Shown: positions 50,180 through 61,106 of the stretch, in pieces
Numbering within the stretch: the stretch's first letter is position 1
Layout of the letters: each line of letters opens with the position of its first letter
Origin: Aulostomus chinensis
Taxonomy: Eukaryota > Chordata > Actinopteri > Syngnathiformes > Aulostomidae
DNA length: 64,000 nt
Assembly: GCA_037954235.1 (NCBI GenBank)
Contig: JBBMOA010000020.1
Span: 13,279,677 to 13,343,676 of the forward strand
Direction: 5' to 3'
Made by a program: the position numbers and the translations under genes
Notes under the pieces: generated by a model
The model's database searches: none
The model's input: only the letters and a program-made list of their open reading frames with translations
What the model was told of the DNA's origin: nothing

Positions 50180-50192
50180 TGACCCCTGACCC
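50180..50192 (-). promoter_or_regulatory. DR1-type nuclear-receptor motif
   Basis: The minus strand reads GGGTCAGGGGTCA. This is motif evidence only. Confidence 0.3.
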
Positions 50193-51852
50193 GGAAACCT
50201 TTCCCCTATCTGCCCCTGCTGTGGCTAACGGATGGACCAGAACCTCAGTAAGCACAAACCACTGGGACCCTATTGTGTGAGTGGTCAATCACATCAGAAA
50301 AGGTTGCGCAGGGGTCAGATTCAAGACAGGTGAACTTTGACCTTCCAGTGTGAGCCTCAGGTTGTATTTAAACAGGGTGTGTAGGAGCATTGATACGACT
50401 GAGGCTCATGAGGACTGAAGATGACAGCAGTTAGTGTGAAAACAATCCTCAGAGACAAGAGGAGACAGAGCACACAATGTTGAAAAAATACACTGATCTC
50501 TAGTGACCAGGTTGTTTTTTTTAATCACAAAGATTCATATTTGGACTGTTCGTTTATTTTCGCATTAATTGGAGTTACTAGCTATCACACGGCAAAAAAA
50601 AAAAATAAAAAAAAAAATGGACCACTGTTTGTTCACTAGTGGGTTGAATCTAGAGAAAACAAACTCTCTGGACACTTTTTCCAAGTTCTTTGGTTGTGAT
50701 TCCTCACACATGGTGCAGAAACAGAGCAATACGGGCATCCAATTGAAGTTCTCTTACTTGTAATATGTTACATAAAAGTCCGGTATTCCATTGAAGTGGT
50801 TTGGTCCTAAACCTCCTGGGTCTCTTTTCCATGCGCAATTTTATTCACATACATGCTTATTCTGGCTTTCTACCATTTCCTACTGGGCAGTTATTGTCCA
50901 GCTTCCTCCACATATGATGACCAGAAACTGTGTTGATTCTCAGTGGGATCTGCAGGACTTGTCACTCACAAAAAAGTACACTTAATGGCGCATGGAGCTA
51001 CTGAGTGTAGGACAAGAGAAACCACAAGAGAATTCTATCCTGTCAGTACTTGAAACACTTTATTTTTACACAAAACAAAGAGCTGGGGAGGTTGTATTCA
51101 ATATCCCTGTATTAATTCTCTTATTCTTCCATAAAGAAAGAGAAAATCAGTACTGCTGATCAGAGGGCTGCCTGAGAACTATGTTCTGGACTCAGCCCAA
51201 AACCTTTTCAGCACCACTTGGGTTTATACCCCACCTGACAAACATGACCACCCAGCATGCTGGTGACATTTACAGTGAGCTGTTTCAGCCCATTAGCCAA
51301 CATCAGATCCTCATGCATCGATACCTCGTGAGCACCATAACCAACAGGCCCGGGATTTAAATGAACCCCAACATGAATGAATATAACCACCTCCTTTGCT
51401 GCTGCTGGAACAATAAAGGCTTGGTATTGTACCAGGAAGAGGAAATATGGTTCCCTTTAGATTCTTTCCTGCTACTATTTCACATAAATTCTAACTGAAA
51501 TCAAGACTGGTGAAAGGAGAGAGGAAAACTGTGGCTAACGGCTCATGGCATCAAATACATCCTCTTTGAGAGGGTGTAAACGAGGACATGAGAGGAAATG
51601 CCCAAGTGACCTACCAGGAAAAGAAATAAATGGATGTATGCTTAAATCAAGAGATCCATAAAAAGGTCCGAAGACAAAATGACTTTACTGTTAACGCAAC
51701 AGCTCAAGACAGTTTCATGGAGTTCACTCCCAACATTACAGACCCCAGTTGCTAGTTCCGTACGCACACAACACTCCTGTGCTAGCAATACCCTCACTGA
51801 AGCAGTCTGGACTAAAGAGCAATGAAATTAAGCTTTCTGTGGGGTTTTCCTG

Positions 51853-51909
51853 TGATGGCAATATAATATCCACAAAAAGGGAACCACATTAAATATTATA
51901 TTGCCATCA
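51853..51909. repeat. Perfect 17-bp inverted repeat (hairpin)
   Basis: TGATGGCAATATAATAT at 51853-51869 is the exact reverse complement of ATATTATATTGCCATCA at 51893-51909. The loop is 23 bases. It could be a tiny MITE remnant or a structured RNA; neither is proven. Confidence 0.9.
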
Positions 51910-52565
51910 TGTAAAGTTATGTGGACATGGACCATAAGACAGACAGAACTGAATCGCCTACAGGTGATACATGAAATCAAAATGTACATTTGTGATAAAG
52001 GACTGTCAAGAGTCAAAGGAAATGCAACTCCCACACTACCGTGTATAAAATGGTCCTCAAAACGATGCTCAGTGGCTCCACTAGGAGTTTATGTCCATCT
52101 GTCTGTTGGGATTAACCAAAAACTACCAGACCAGTTGAACTTGGTGAAGAAGTGTAGTGTGGACTCAACTGATCTGTCCCTGGTGGGATCTTCTTCTTCT
52201 GGGATCATGAAAGTAGCTTTTGCTCCCCACCGTCTGAATACCACAAGTGTCAGCTGGATTATTTGAATCCTACCAGGCTGATTATCATGAAACCTAGACA
52301 AGTAAAGGCGAAATTGAGTTTTTGCATGGATCTTTTCAGCAAAGGCAGACTGCTGTCCTCCTTTGTTTCAAATACTTGAACTTGTTGTAGGCTTTAATGT
52401 AAATGAGAACACTAGATCGCCGGGCCCTCCCTGACCATCTGGCTGCTCAAATGGCTGGTCGTCTCCTAGGGTCAAAGCAGCTTCAGGCCATTGTGACCTC
52501 ATCAATATCACTGCACTTATCTGTAATGGAAGACACTTCATGAGACATGACACTGATAGTCAGGT

Positions 52566-52594
52566 TGTGTGTGTGTGTGTGTGGGGGGGGGGGG
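52566..52594 (+). repeat. (GT)n then poly(G)
   Basis: A GT run of about eight units ends in 12 G. Confidence 0.9.
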
Positions 52595-53095
52595 TATGCT
52601 ATTCCTGACTTTATGTTTGTATTTGTCTTTGTATTATGGCATTGTGCTCTCACATGACTGAAGTGTGATACGTGAGCATGACAGCCAGGTTTGTGCCCTT
52701 CGCCGGCCAAGGGCGTGTCTACCAACTGCGTGCTGGCGGGAGAATCTGAGTACTTTATGAAAGGCTAAGTAAATGTGTCGCCTGGCTCTGGGAGCGATTA
52801 CACCCTGAGTCCTTGACACTCACAGTGAGTAACACAATGTATGCAGGAGTAGCGGAGCCTATAAAAAGCCTTGTTGCAATGAGAGCAGGGCTGTCCTCGG
52901 CGTAGCTCACAGTGATAGTGTAGACCTTGTTGCACTGGAGCCAGATAATAATGAAACACCAGTGTCAGACAGGAGACAGGGGAAAGAATCAGGCCTGTGG
53001 AACAACAGAGCGCTAATAATAGCAGCTGAAACTGTGCTATTCCCACCACTGGCTGAGGAGCCATCATCACACTTTATACACACACAGGCTCAGAC

Positions 53096-53130
53096 AGACA
53101 CACGCGTGTGCGCGCGCACACACACACACA
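53096..53130 (+). repeat. CA/CG alternating run
   Basis: Interrupted alternating purine-pyrimidine repeat (ACACGCGTGTGCGCGCGC, then CA). Confidence 0.88.
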
Positions 53131-53260
53131 GGCCTGGCAACGAGTTTGAACAGTAACCTGATCAAGCCACCGCAGAAACCAAAGCAATCAGGAATCAAAG
53201 CAAATCCAGCATGCGTACAGTATGTGCGTGTGTGTGCTGTACAAATGTGAGCGTGTGCAG

Positions 53261-53286
53261 ATGTGTGTGTGTGTGTGTGTGTGTGC
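53261..53286 (+). repeat. (GT)n microsatellite
   Basis: About 12 GT units. Confidence 0.92.
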
Positions 53287-54586
53287 CATGAGTAGGGGCG
53301 AAGTCAGCCAAAGATAAATGGAAGCAGAGTTTGGTGGAAACCACTTTTCTCTCCACAAAGCGAGGAGCGCATGCCTGTGATGTGCCCTACCAGAGAGGGA
53401 AGTGAGGAAAGAGGGTCTTTCATTCAGCAAGCGGAGATCTGTCTCTTCTCCTTTTTAAGAGACCCCACCACCACCCCCACCCCCTCCTCGTCTTTCCTCT
53501 ACGGGACCATCTGAAGCCCATTCTCTCCCTCTCCTCCCCTCTCCATCACCCGCAAATATAACAGCATCTCTCTCTCTCCCTCTCCGCGACAAGACGAAAG
53601 CCTTTTTGCTCCTAATTGTACCCAGCCGTCGCAGAGACTGAAGAGGTGAGGAGCTTGTGAGAGGAGAGGAGACCGAGGGTAAGGAGAAAAGGAGTCAAAA
53701 GAGAGGGGAAGACGAGGAGAAATGAAAGATGTGTTTGTTCAGTACCGCAGACTGACACTTCTCTCTTATCTCTTGCCCAACCAAACCATATGCCCTTGGC
53801 CACAGAGGGAGGATGGGGAGAAGGATGAGGTGTAAGTGTGTGAGGGAGGGTGGGGGTGGTGGTGAGGGTGGGCGATTATAATATGTCTTTGCAGCATACG
53901 GGTACATGCCATGTGTACTGTAGGTACGAGTTATTCAAGGTCAGCCAGGGATAGAGAGAGAAATAGAAGGATGAAAAGGAGTGAACAGATACATGCTGAG
54001 GCACTGACTTGAACCGACTTCTGCTTTGACCTGTAGCTCCCTGCGGCGTCCACGTCGCCTGTTGACCACACATGCCGCCGGGACCCCGCGCTTCGAAACT
54101 GGCACAGCGCGTACGCCAACGCCACACGACACAGAGACACCGTCAAAGCCTCAGACACTCCAGCAGCAGGAGCCATCAGGCCTGGCTGCATGGAAGAAGA
54201 AGGGGGAAACAAAATCAAACAGTTCTGATTACACACGGCCATTCACTCTCGGGAAAACGAACGCCGACATGAATTGTGGATGTCAAACACCATTTTGACT
54301 GCTACTGTATTTGGAGAAAGTTGTGTTTGGTTAGTTTTGGGTTACCAGCCAGACCTGACACAACATTAACAAAAAAAAAAAAAAAGAACAGTCTGATTTG
54401 ATGAATAGTTAGTTTAATGTACACAGTTAGTATCCTGACTGAGTGACCGGGGCACTGCTTTTGTGTGACTGGTCCCACATGTTCAACTCCCACTGAACCA
54501 TAAGTCCCATTCCCCTGTTTATTGACTGGAAAGTGATACCTTTAAAGGCTTCATTCATGCTACATTACGTGAGGTGAATTCAATAG

Positions 54587-54660
54587 CCCGGGCGGCATCA
54601 TGGTGTGGTAATTCACATCCTTGCCCTGGGTGATTTTTACATGTTTCTCTGCGTTGTTCT
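54587..54660 (+). repeat. Probable diverged head of the SINE family seen at 33 kb
   Basis: GGGCGGCATCATGGTGTGG followed by CTTGCC and a TTACATGTTTCTCTGCGT stretch resembles the 5' part of the family whose good copy is at 33069-33442 (GGGAGGCACAGTGGTGCAG...). It is in the opposite orientation. It is too diverged to show the B box. Confidence 0.35.
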
Positions 54661-54973
54661 TTACAATGTCTCCCGTGCGTACCCTCATTTCTCAACAACA
54701 CCTCCAGCTCAGGCCTCCTTACAAAGCCAGAGGCTTGGCGGAATTTTATTTTATTCAGTTTTGAGTTTTACACACTTGAAATCTATGCGGGTGGGGGATT
54801 TTATCTGCTAGATTCCAAAGTGTGACTACACATTACTGGAGCACCATTAGAACTCCTGGAAAGTACACAGCTACTAGGAATAGATTCAAGTGAGCGTGTG
54901 TGTTTGTGTGTGTATGTGTGGATGCTCATGGCGTGGATTTACGGCATGCCTGCTCAGTATATTTCCGACCCAT

Positions 54974-55014
54974 CACACACACACAAAGACACACACACAC
55001 ACACACACACACAC
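54974..55014 (+). repeat. (CA)n microsatellite, one interruption
   Basis: CA units with one AAAG break. Confidence 0.93.
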
Positions 55015-57039
55015 TCACTCCTGGATGCGGAAGGTGCGCTCTTTATCACTGTGACATTTCCATTTAGCATGCAGCCCAAGAGCGCTTACATTCACATCCA
55101 TGTCTCCGGTGCCCCATGCAGAGGCACAATACCAGCCACTTAGCGAAGGCTGATCGGCCACAAATTCTATCCATTTCCCAACACTTCCATGGGAAAGCTC
55201 ATGATTTAGCTTTGATTTAGGGGTGACACAAGTTATGCTGGACCACAGCCTGATACCAAGTAAAAAAGGAAGCAGGGACCAACTGATAATTCTTCGCTGG
55301 GACAGTTACATCTGTCTGAATCTTAACTGTTGTGGTCCTGTTCATAAAACCTACAAGCAGCACCAAGAAACACCCACCCTAGGGATTAACACTCTGCAAG
55401 GGATAAATATGAAGAAGTTATTGTTAAATAAAGTAGACTTGTACTTTTTTAAGCTTTAGGAACCTCCATCAAATTAAAAACTAACTCCAGCCCCAATGGA
55501 AAATAGCATAAATCATGTCCTAAAATTCTAAATGATGCATTGATTATTTGTTTTTCCATAACAACAGTTATGTTTTGCTCCTGAAAACTACTTTGTCAGT
55601 AGATATCACACCATGGGACAACAGTTTTCAAGGTATTGAAGATGCAAAAGGACCTTTCACAGGAGCCATTTTTGACATGTCGCTGCAGGGTAAACACAGG
55701 TGTAATTAATAACATCAATTAAGGCCCCATACAATTTCATTGAGACGGAAACCAGGTACTGTAAGCGCTAGTCCCTTGGAATGACTTTCGTCAGCTTTCC
55801 ATCGAAATGTCTGACAATTCTTTAAAAATTCAGTTAAAGAAAATGAGACATTTCTGCTCCTCAACATCCCCTTCTCTTATGCTAATATTAGATGTGGCTA
55901 ATTATCTTGGCTAGTGCTGCACAAAGAGGACACAGCGAGATGTTGTCATTAAAACAGCACCTAGATGAACCTCTGATGAACACCGGTACAAACGAAAGAA
56001 AACACAGCCACAGGTGCATATTAAACGTACTGAGAGGTGATGAAAATGGAGCGTTTTTAACAACTAATATTACAGCTTAAGAGTTCTGGAATAAGCCCTG
56101 ACAACCGCCGGCCTCGATGACCTCCTGATTGAAGTCAGTCATCATTTATTGGCTGAATCTGGTTCCATTTGTCTTTTGCCGATACACCGACTTTTCCAAC
56201 TCCTAAGCAGAAAAACTTTTCTGAGCTATTTAAAGATTGAGTTTCGTTATTTCTGCTGTTTGATTGTTTTAAATGCGCCTACAGAGACGCACACACAACA
56301 CCGGCACCTTGTTTTAGCCAAAGAAAAGGGGCAATAATTAATCTTATTAAATACACCTGACTCTGTGCCTGATCTGTCCCCTAAATACATAACATTTCCT
56401 CATATTACATGAAATATATGCAAGAAAATAAAATGTATGATTCATAATAATACTGGTAAATAGTCTCTGGAACTGTAGTACAAGTTATGTGAAAATGAGA
56501 ATAAATAAACTACCTGTAACACTGGAAAAAGTAAAACTCTAGCCAGGAATGTAGCCAAATTTTATTCTCTCATTCTGTGGTAGTGTTCTTATGATTATGA
56601 GTAAGACTGACATTGTCAATCTCAAAGTTTAGCCCTGTTATCTGAGTTATTTCTCAGTAGGATATGTTAAGTCAGTTTTGGTAACTAGCTCTATATGGGC
56701 TACTAGGCTAGCTAAGCATGCTAGTAGCATAGATGCCGTGTTGCTAGCTACATTCCAAACTTAAGTGCTGAGAGTTCAGTGCCGGTTTATGATAAATATT
56801 CATTGAGAGGCCATGTAAATTATAAATGGCTTAAGATGGACCATTAGCCATTTGACCCAAAACAGAATATATAATGCGTACTGGGACTAAGGCTGTCATT
56901 TAGCCAACCTTTTGACTTGAATCCGTCAGCCATCAACCACCAAGAGAGGAGGGTCCATGAAAGTAGCTCTTCAGTTCCTGACTGTATCTCACCTCCGCCT
57001 TAATGTAAACCAGATGTCATCCTCCTCTCTTTTCATTTG

Positions 57040-57330
57040 CCATTGACGGTTCCTGACCCGGGGCGGCATGGCTGCCCGGGGTCCCTGTCGGTCGGGGCCC
57101 TGCCTGCCTGCCGCCCTCACACCACCTCAGGGACCGTCAGCTCCAGCGTTTAAACACCGTGATTAATCACACACCGCGGCGGACGTGCTGCGCTGAACAG
57201 GACCAATCACCTCCATAAGAGCGGGGGGAGCTCCGGCGGACACAGAGAGCACTTTGTGCCGGGAAACACAGGTCATTGTCTGCCTCGACGCCCGGCCTGC
57301 TGGGGAGCCATGAAGGAAGACTCTGTATGG
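57040..57330. promoter_or_regulatory. CpG-rich island-like segment with homeodomain palindrome
   Basis: This GC-rich stretch has many CpG in an otherwise AT-leaning neighbourhood. It contains GTGATTAATCAC (57159-57170, a perfect 12-bp palindrome) and a CCAAT box (57203-57207). It lies about 3.7 kb past the stop codon of the PPP4R3A-like gene. It could be the promoter of an unseen neighbour or a conserved element. I could not identify a first exon on either strand. Confidence 0.35.
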
Positions 57331-58527
57331 GTGTTTGGACAACCTCGGCTGGCCTTCCGAAGACCGCAAAGTGTGCCACATTTCCTATTTCATATCCTGG
57401 TTGGACAACCGGGAATTGAAATAGTAGATAAATGTTTTTATCTGTTTCACTGCTGCTTTGAATGTGCAACAATTGGGGTGGCGAGCAACCTCCAGTTTAG
57501 TATTAAAACGCTGTATGAAAAAACAAACAAACAAACAGTTAAATTAAGGTGATTCAATCTTTATAGGTGGTCTCTACCGCCCCCTACCGATAGATCGCTA
57601 GATTACCACATTACAGTCCTTGAAATGCCTCACAAAACCTCTCTCTATCTCATTCAAAATACCAGAAAAATGCTACATGATGTTTTTTTATTTCTCAGGC
57701 ATAATTTTCCATGTAAAATCCATTCACACTGGTATATCAGATTAGGATCGGCTTTACAAATGTTTGTGATGTCACAAATCCTGCTATTTTTTTCAGCGAT
57801 TTACAGTGAGCGCTGTGACGGTCGTGACAAAATGTGACAACAGCGTTTGGGTTTCAAACTGAACTTCTGTCATTATACATTGAGAATCTCAAACCCTCAA
57901 GAGATGGCAAAATACCAAATACACACTCTTGCAGGATGTAGAGTTTCTGATTCTTGCTTTCCAAAAGGCAAACCTGCAGATAAACCAACAAGGCTGCTAT
58001 GAGATGAAATCATTAAATGATTTATTCCACAAAATATCAACTGTTCCAAAATAAAACGTCTTCAGCTGGAATCCCGTATGTTTGCTTTTGTCGCTATCAA
58101 ACTTAAAGCCAAAAAGCAATCAAATGTTTGTTTCTTTATGGTGTTACAGTCAGTAAACTGTTGCTCCACATTCTGCTGAATTAGCTGAATGACTTTGTAC
58201 CAACACGGCAATTTTCTACAGTTAGCTGCGCTTTACGACAGCAGAACAAAGATGTCCGAATCTACTTGAGCAACAGTGATAAAGCTCAAATATGACTGAC
58301 TGCTCTAAATGTAAATATTTTACTTATAACTATAAAATGATTCAAATGAGGCTCAATGTTTAAAAATGAACCTCATTTGCTTTACGTCTCAAACTCAAGA
58401 GTTTTTGACTTTAAAGTGTTTAATCCTGACAGGGTTCAACAGGTTAACGTCATATTCTGTTGACATCAACTGATGTGATGACTCCAGAGAAAGTTGATCA
58501 GCGGCAGCCTGGATGCTTGGGGAGCTA

Positions 58528-58567
58528 AGCCAATCAAAAGAGCTGTCAAAGAGGCTTTTCATTGGCT
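58528..58567. promoter_or_regulatory. Inverted pair of CCAAT boxes
   Basis: AGCCAATCAAAAG (58528-58540) and CTTTTCATTGGCT (58555-58567) are inverted copies matching at 12 of 13 bases, around the loop AGCTGTCAAAGAGG. The setting (58490-58700) is GC-rich and complex. It could be an enhancer or an alternative promoter; no transcript evidence is available. Confidence 0.4.
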
Positions 58568-58717
58568 CGGCAGGACGCTGGACAGCAGCGTCTCTGATGG
58601 TGTCTCTTCAGCCTGGCAGACATACAGGCGGGCAGAGACGGGTGAGCGCCTTGGCAGTGGCAGCCGTGCCGGCATTCTGGTGGAGCGGAGGCTGGCCTCT
58701 CCAGCGGGAAAGAGCAG

Positions 58718-58718
58718 G

Positions 58719-58755
<37 letters not shown>

Positions 58756-58756
58756 C
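58718..58756 (+). repeat. (CT)n(CA)n compound microsatellite
   Basis: A CT run changes directly to CA, the same layout as at 8358-8415. Confidence 0.95.
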
Positions 58757-60077
58757 CATACACACATTCTGCCACACTCCTGCTGGGGAGCAAACAGAGG
58801 CTGGCGGGGAGGGCTGCACTTGAAAAGCTGCCGTTGTCTAAAGATGGCTTTCATGTGAATGGAAGCCTTAATAGGCGTTTGTGTGACGGCTGAGCAGCGA
58901 TCCTCTTCTGTTGGTTTTTAATTAATAAGCAATGTTTGAAGGCCACAATGCACTTGGAGAGACAACACAGTTACTCCTCGGTGGCCTTGGGGCTGTTTGT
59001 TTTGTGAGTTATGCTCCAACTCACACTGAGGTGACCGCATAAACTGGGAGGTGCTGACAAACTATATCCAACCATTGTATTAAACACAAAAAAAAACAAC
59101 AACACTTGAAGAAGAGTTACGATTCACAGTTATGATACTGGGGTGCGGAGTTTGACAAGTATGGCAACTTTTTGACTTTTGCTAAGTACATAGTAATAAA
59201 GCCAACTTCACGTGCATACATAAAACTTGCATCTTTGAACAAATAAAGCAAATGTTTATGTCTAAGATCAGGTCAGTTTGGAGAATTATAAAACCTTTGT
59301 TTCTGTAGTTGTTTTTTTTTTAAGTTTTGCTGCTATATACAGCAGCTTTTTAGCATGTTATCAAATCAAGAGAAGATACCTTCCCATCTTCAACCCCATA
59401 CACTAAAATCTGTTAATTTTGAGTCTCAACATAAAAAGAAAATAAGAAATTATCACACCAGTACAAGATTCACTATGGAGAAGTTACCCATAAATCCATT
59501 ACTTAAAAGCACACAACAACCACCCCATACTTTCTAGATTTGCTCTGAGAGCTACAGCTGTATCAACCCCTCAGGATATTATTTCACTGAGAAATTCTCT
59601 TGCGGTGCGAGTGTGCCACCTGGTGGATGACATAGGAATCAGCAGGGGAGCTTTTGATTGTTAACATAGATGGAGTGGTAGCAATGATCCTTGAAAACGA
59701 GGAGTCACGTTTGACTGAACATTTTGTAACTTTCCATACATACGGGCTGGTTATTTACCAGATATTGTTCAAACTGCTGGAACTTTGGGATAAATAAGTG
59801 ACGAGAATATGACATAAGATGCCCTCCAAGTTTATAGAGACATAAACCCTGCAGGTCAGATTTCAGCAGCGCTCAGCGACTCGCATGTTAAGTATCTGTA
59901 ACAGTAAGATGCAGCAAGGAAACACTTGTGGTGGTAGGACTTCTTTACAGTAAAGATCATTTTAATGGTCCCACATATTCTGAACAACTAAGTGTACACT
60001 TATGTAAAAGAAGAAGGGGAGGGGGGGGGGATGAGAAGATATGACAAAATTCATCACATCTAGAATTCCACTCAATC

Positions 60078-60986
60078 TTTAATCAAGACGGGATTACAAA
60101 TTCTCCAAAAAATCTGCAGTTTCAAAGGGCAAAAAGGGTAAAACTAGCTCACCTACTGAGGTCTTTAAAAACCTGTTCAAGTGTGACTGAAAACATCCTG
60201 AACATTTAAAGGCAGGTCTCTTTTGTTGTCATTTACAAAAAACAGGAGAAAGATTGAGACAAATTGAGAAAAAAGGAAAATAATGAAGAAACTGCTGGCT
60301 TTTTTTTTTCTCTTCAGAGAAATCATGTCCGCTGAGGAACGACGACACTGATGACATCATCAAACGACAACAAAGACAGCTCTTTGCCGCATGCTGTCTC
60401 CCATCTGGTCCTATATACTAACTTAAAATAAAAAAAAAGAAAGAAAAGAAAAGAGGGACACAAAGCAACAGACAAAGAGGGGAGAAAGAGTAGAGGAACA
60501 AAGTAGAAAGGAACAGGGAGGAAGTGGATTCTGAAGAGGGTGTGTGTGTCTGGTGATACTGGGTCTGAATTGGCTGACCCGTTTGGGCCACTGATGTCCT
60601 TCCCTGAGTGGGGGGCGGGGGCAGTGGGTTATGGTCCAAGCTCGTGAGCTTTCTGGGATTTCAGTCTGCATGTACATGTGTTTTTATATGTGGTCATTTC
60701 CTCCAGTTGCTTCATCAGCCAACTCCGACGTGTCACATCCAGTCAGAGTCTGCGACCCTTCTCCCTCCCGACGTTCACCTCTCAGACGGTGGTTTCCTCC
60801 GAGTCTCCTGATTGGCACTTGGATGAATTGAGCTGGTCCGAGGAGGCTTGGAATCCAGTCAGTCCGCTCCTCTTTTGACCACCAGCGACGTGTGGCTTTC
60901 ATTCAGTTTGTTTACAAGTTTGATCATTCCTGCGGGAAGTCTATGCTCGGAAACTGTCTGAGTGGAGCACCCGCTGAGACGCTTCT
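60078..60986 (-). other. Probable 3' UTR of the PPP4R3A-like gene
   Basis: This is the sequence directly after the TAA stop. A possible poly(A) signal, ATTAAA on the minus strand, lies at 60078-60083, about 900 bases past the stop. No AATAAA was seen closer to the stop. A purine-rich, A-rich patch lies at 60421-60520. The true 3' end is not proven, and other weak signals lie further left (for example ATTAAA at 59955-59960). Confidence 0.4.
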
Positions 60987-61106
60987 TTAGGAGTTCAGTT
61001 TGGACTTTTTCGAAGGTGGCAGAGGGTCCTCTTTACTCTCCCCATCCTCCTCCTCTTCTTCCTCGTCGTCGTCGTCAGGATAGTCCACTAATCCCACCAA
61101 CCCTCC
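60987..61106 (-). CDS. ppp4r3a: PPP4R3A (SMEK1)-like, terminal coding exon with stop
   Basis: This is the last coding exon: 39 codons plus TAA. It follows a TTTTCAG acceptor and joins the previous exon in phase 0, giving TTK|GGLVGLVDYPDDDD. GGLVGLVDYPDD is the hallmark C-terminal block of PPP4R3 proteins. A run of Asp/Glu follows (four Asp, six Glu, then DGESKED). The end is PLPPSKKSKLNS, a short basic, nuclear-localisation-like cluster. That ending resembles the PPP4R3A ending (LPLSKKAKFDS) and not the PRKRPRLGS type of PPP4R3B, so I chose paralogue A. The two exons here supply about 110 C-terminal residues. The acidic stretch comes from a GAC/GAG/GAA-rich run that varies in length among homologues. 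Confidence 0.93.
   Translation of the reverse strand, partial: GGLVGLVDYPDDDDEEEEEEDGESKEDPLPPSKKSKLNS

Larger units (their letters stand above)
46506..51852. other. Gene-free stretch
   Basis: Holds a 14-G run (46907-46920), copy 2 of the duplicated segment, two GT microsatellites and a purine-rich patch (49300-49510). Nothing coding was recognised. Confidence 0.5.
51910..57039. other. Gene-free stretch
   Basis: Positions 53455-53600 are pyrimidine-rich and 53640-53730 purine-rich. Positions 53990-54290 are GC-richer with overlapping short frames on both strands, none recognised. Positions 55890-56060 look like a conserved element (GGCTAATTATCTTGG). The rest is AT-rich. Confidence 0.45.
57331..60077. 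other. Gene-free stretch beyond the PPP4R3A-like 3' end
   Basis: Includes the CCAAT-pair region (58490-58700), its CT/CA microsatellite and a complex stretch at 58840-58960 (TTTTTAATTAATAAGC). A G-run lies at 60021-60030. No gene recognised. Confidence 0.5.

Noticed and set aside
51208..51390. Minus-strand frame starting MVIFIHVGVHLNPGP, resembling the NPGP 2A-like motif of some non-LTR retrotransposons
   Set aside because: Only the NPGP portion fits. The rest lacks endonuclease or reverse-transcriptase features, so it is most likely coincidence.
51901..52266. 121-codon plus-strand frame
   Set aside because: It has no recognisable motif and no splice context. Its start overlaps the hairpin arm, and its length is within chance expectation for this much sequence.
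54026..54298. GC-rich 90-codon plus-strand frame, with overlapping frames on both strands
   Set aside because: Several frames are equally open and none has a family resemblance; the composition alone explains it.
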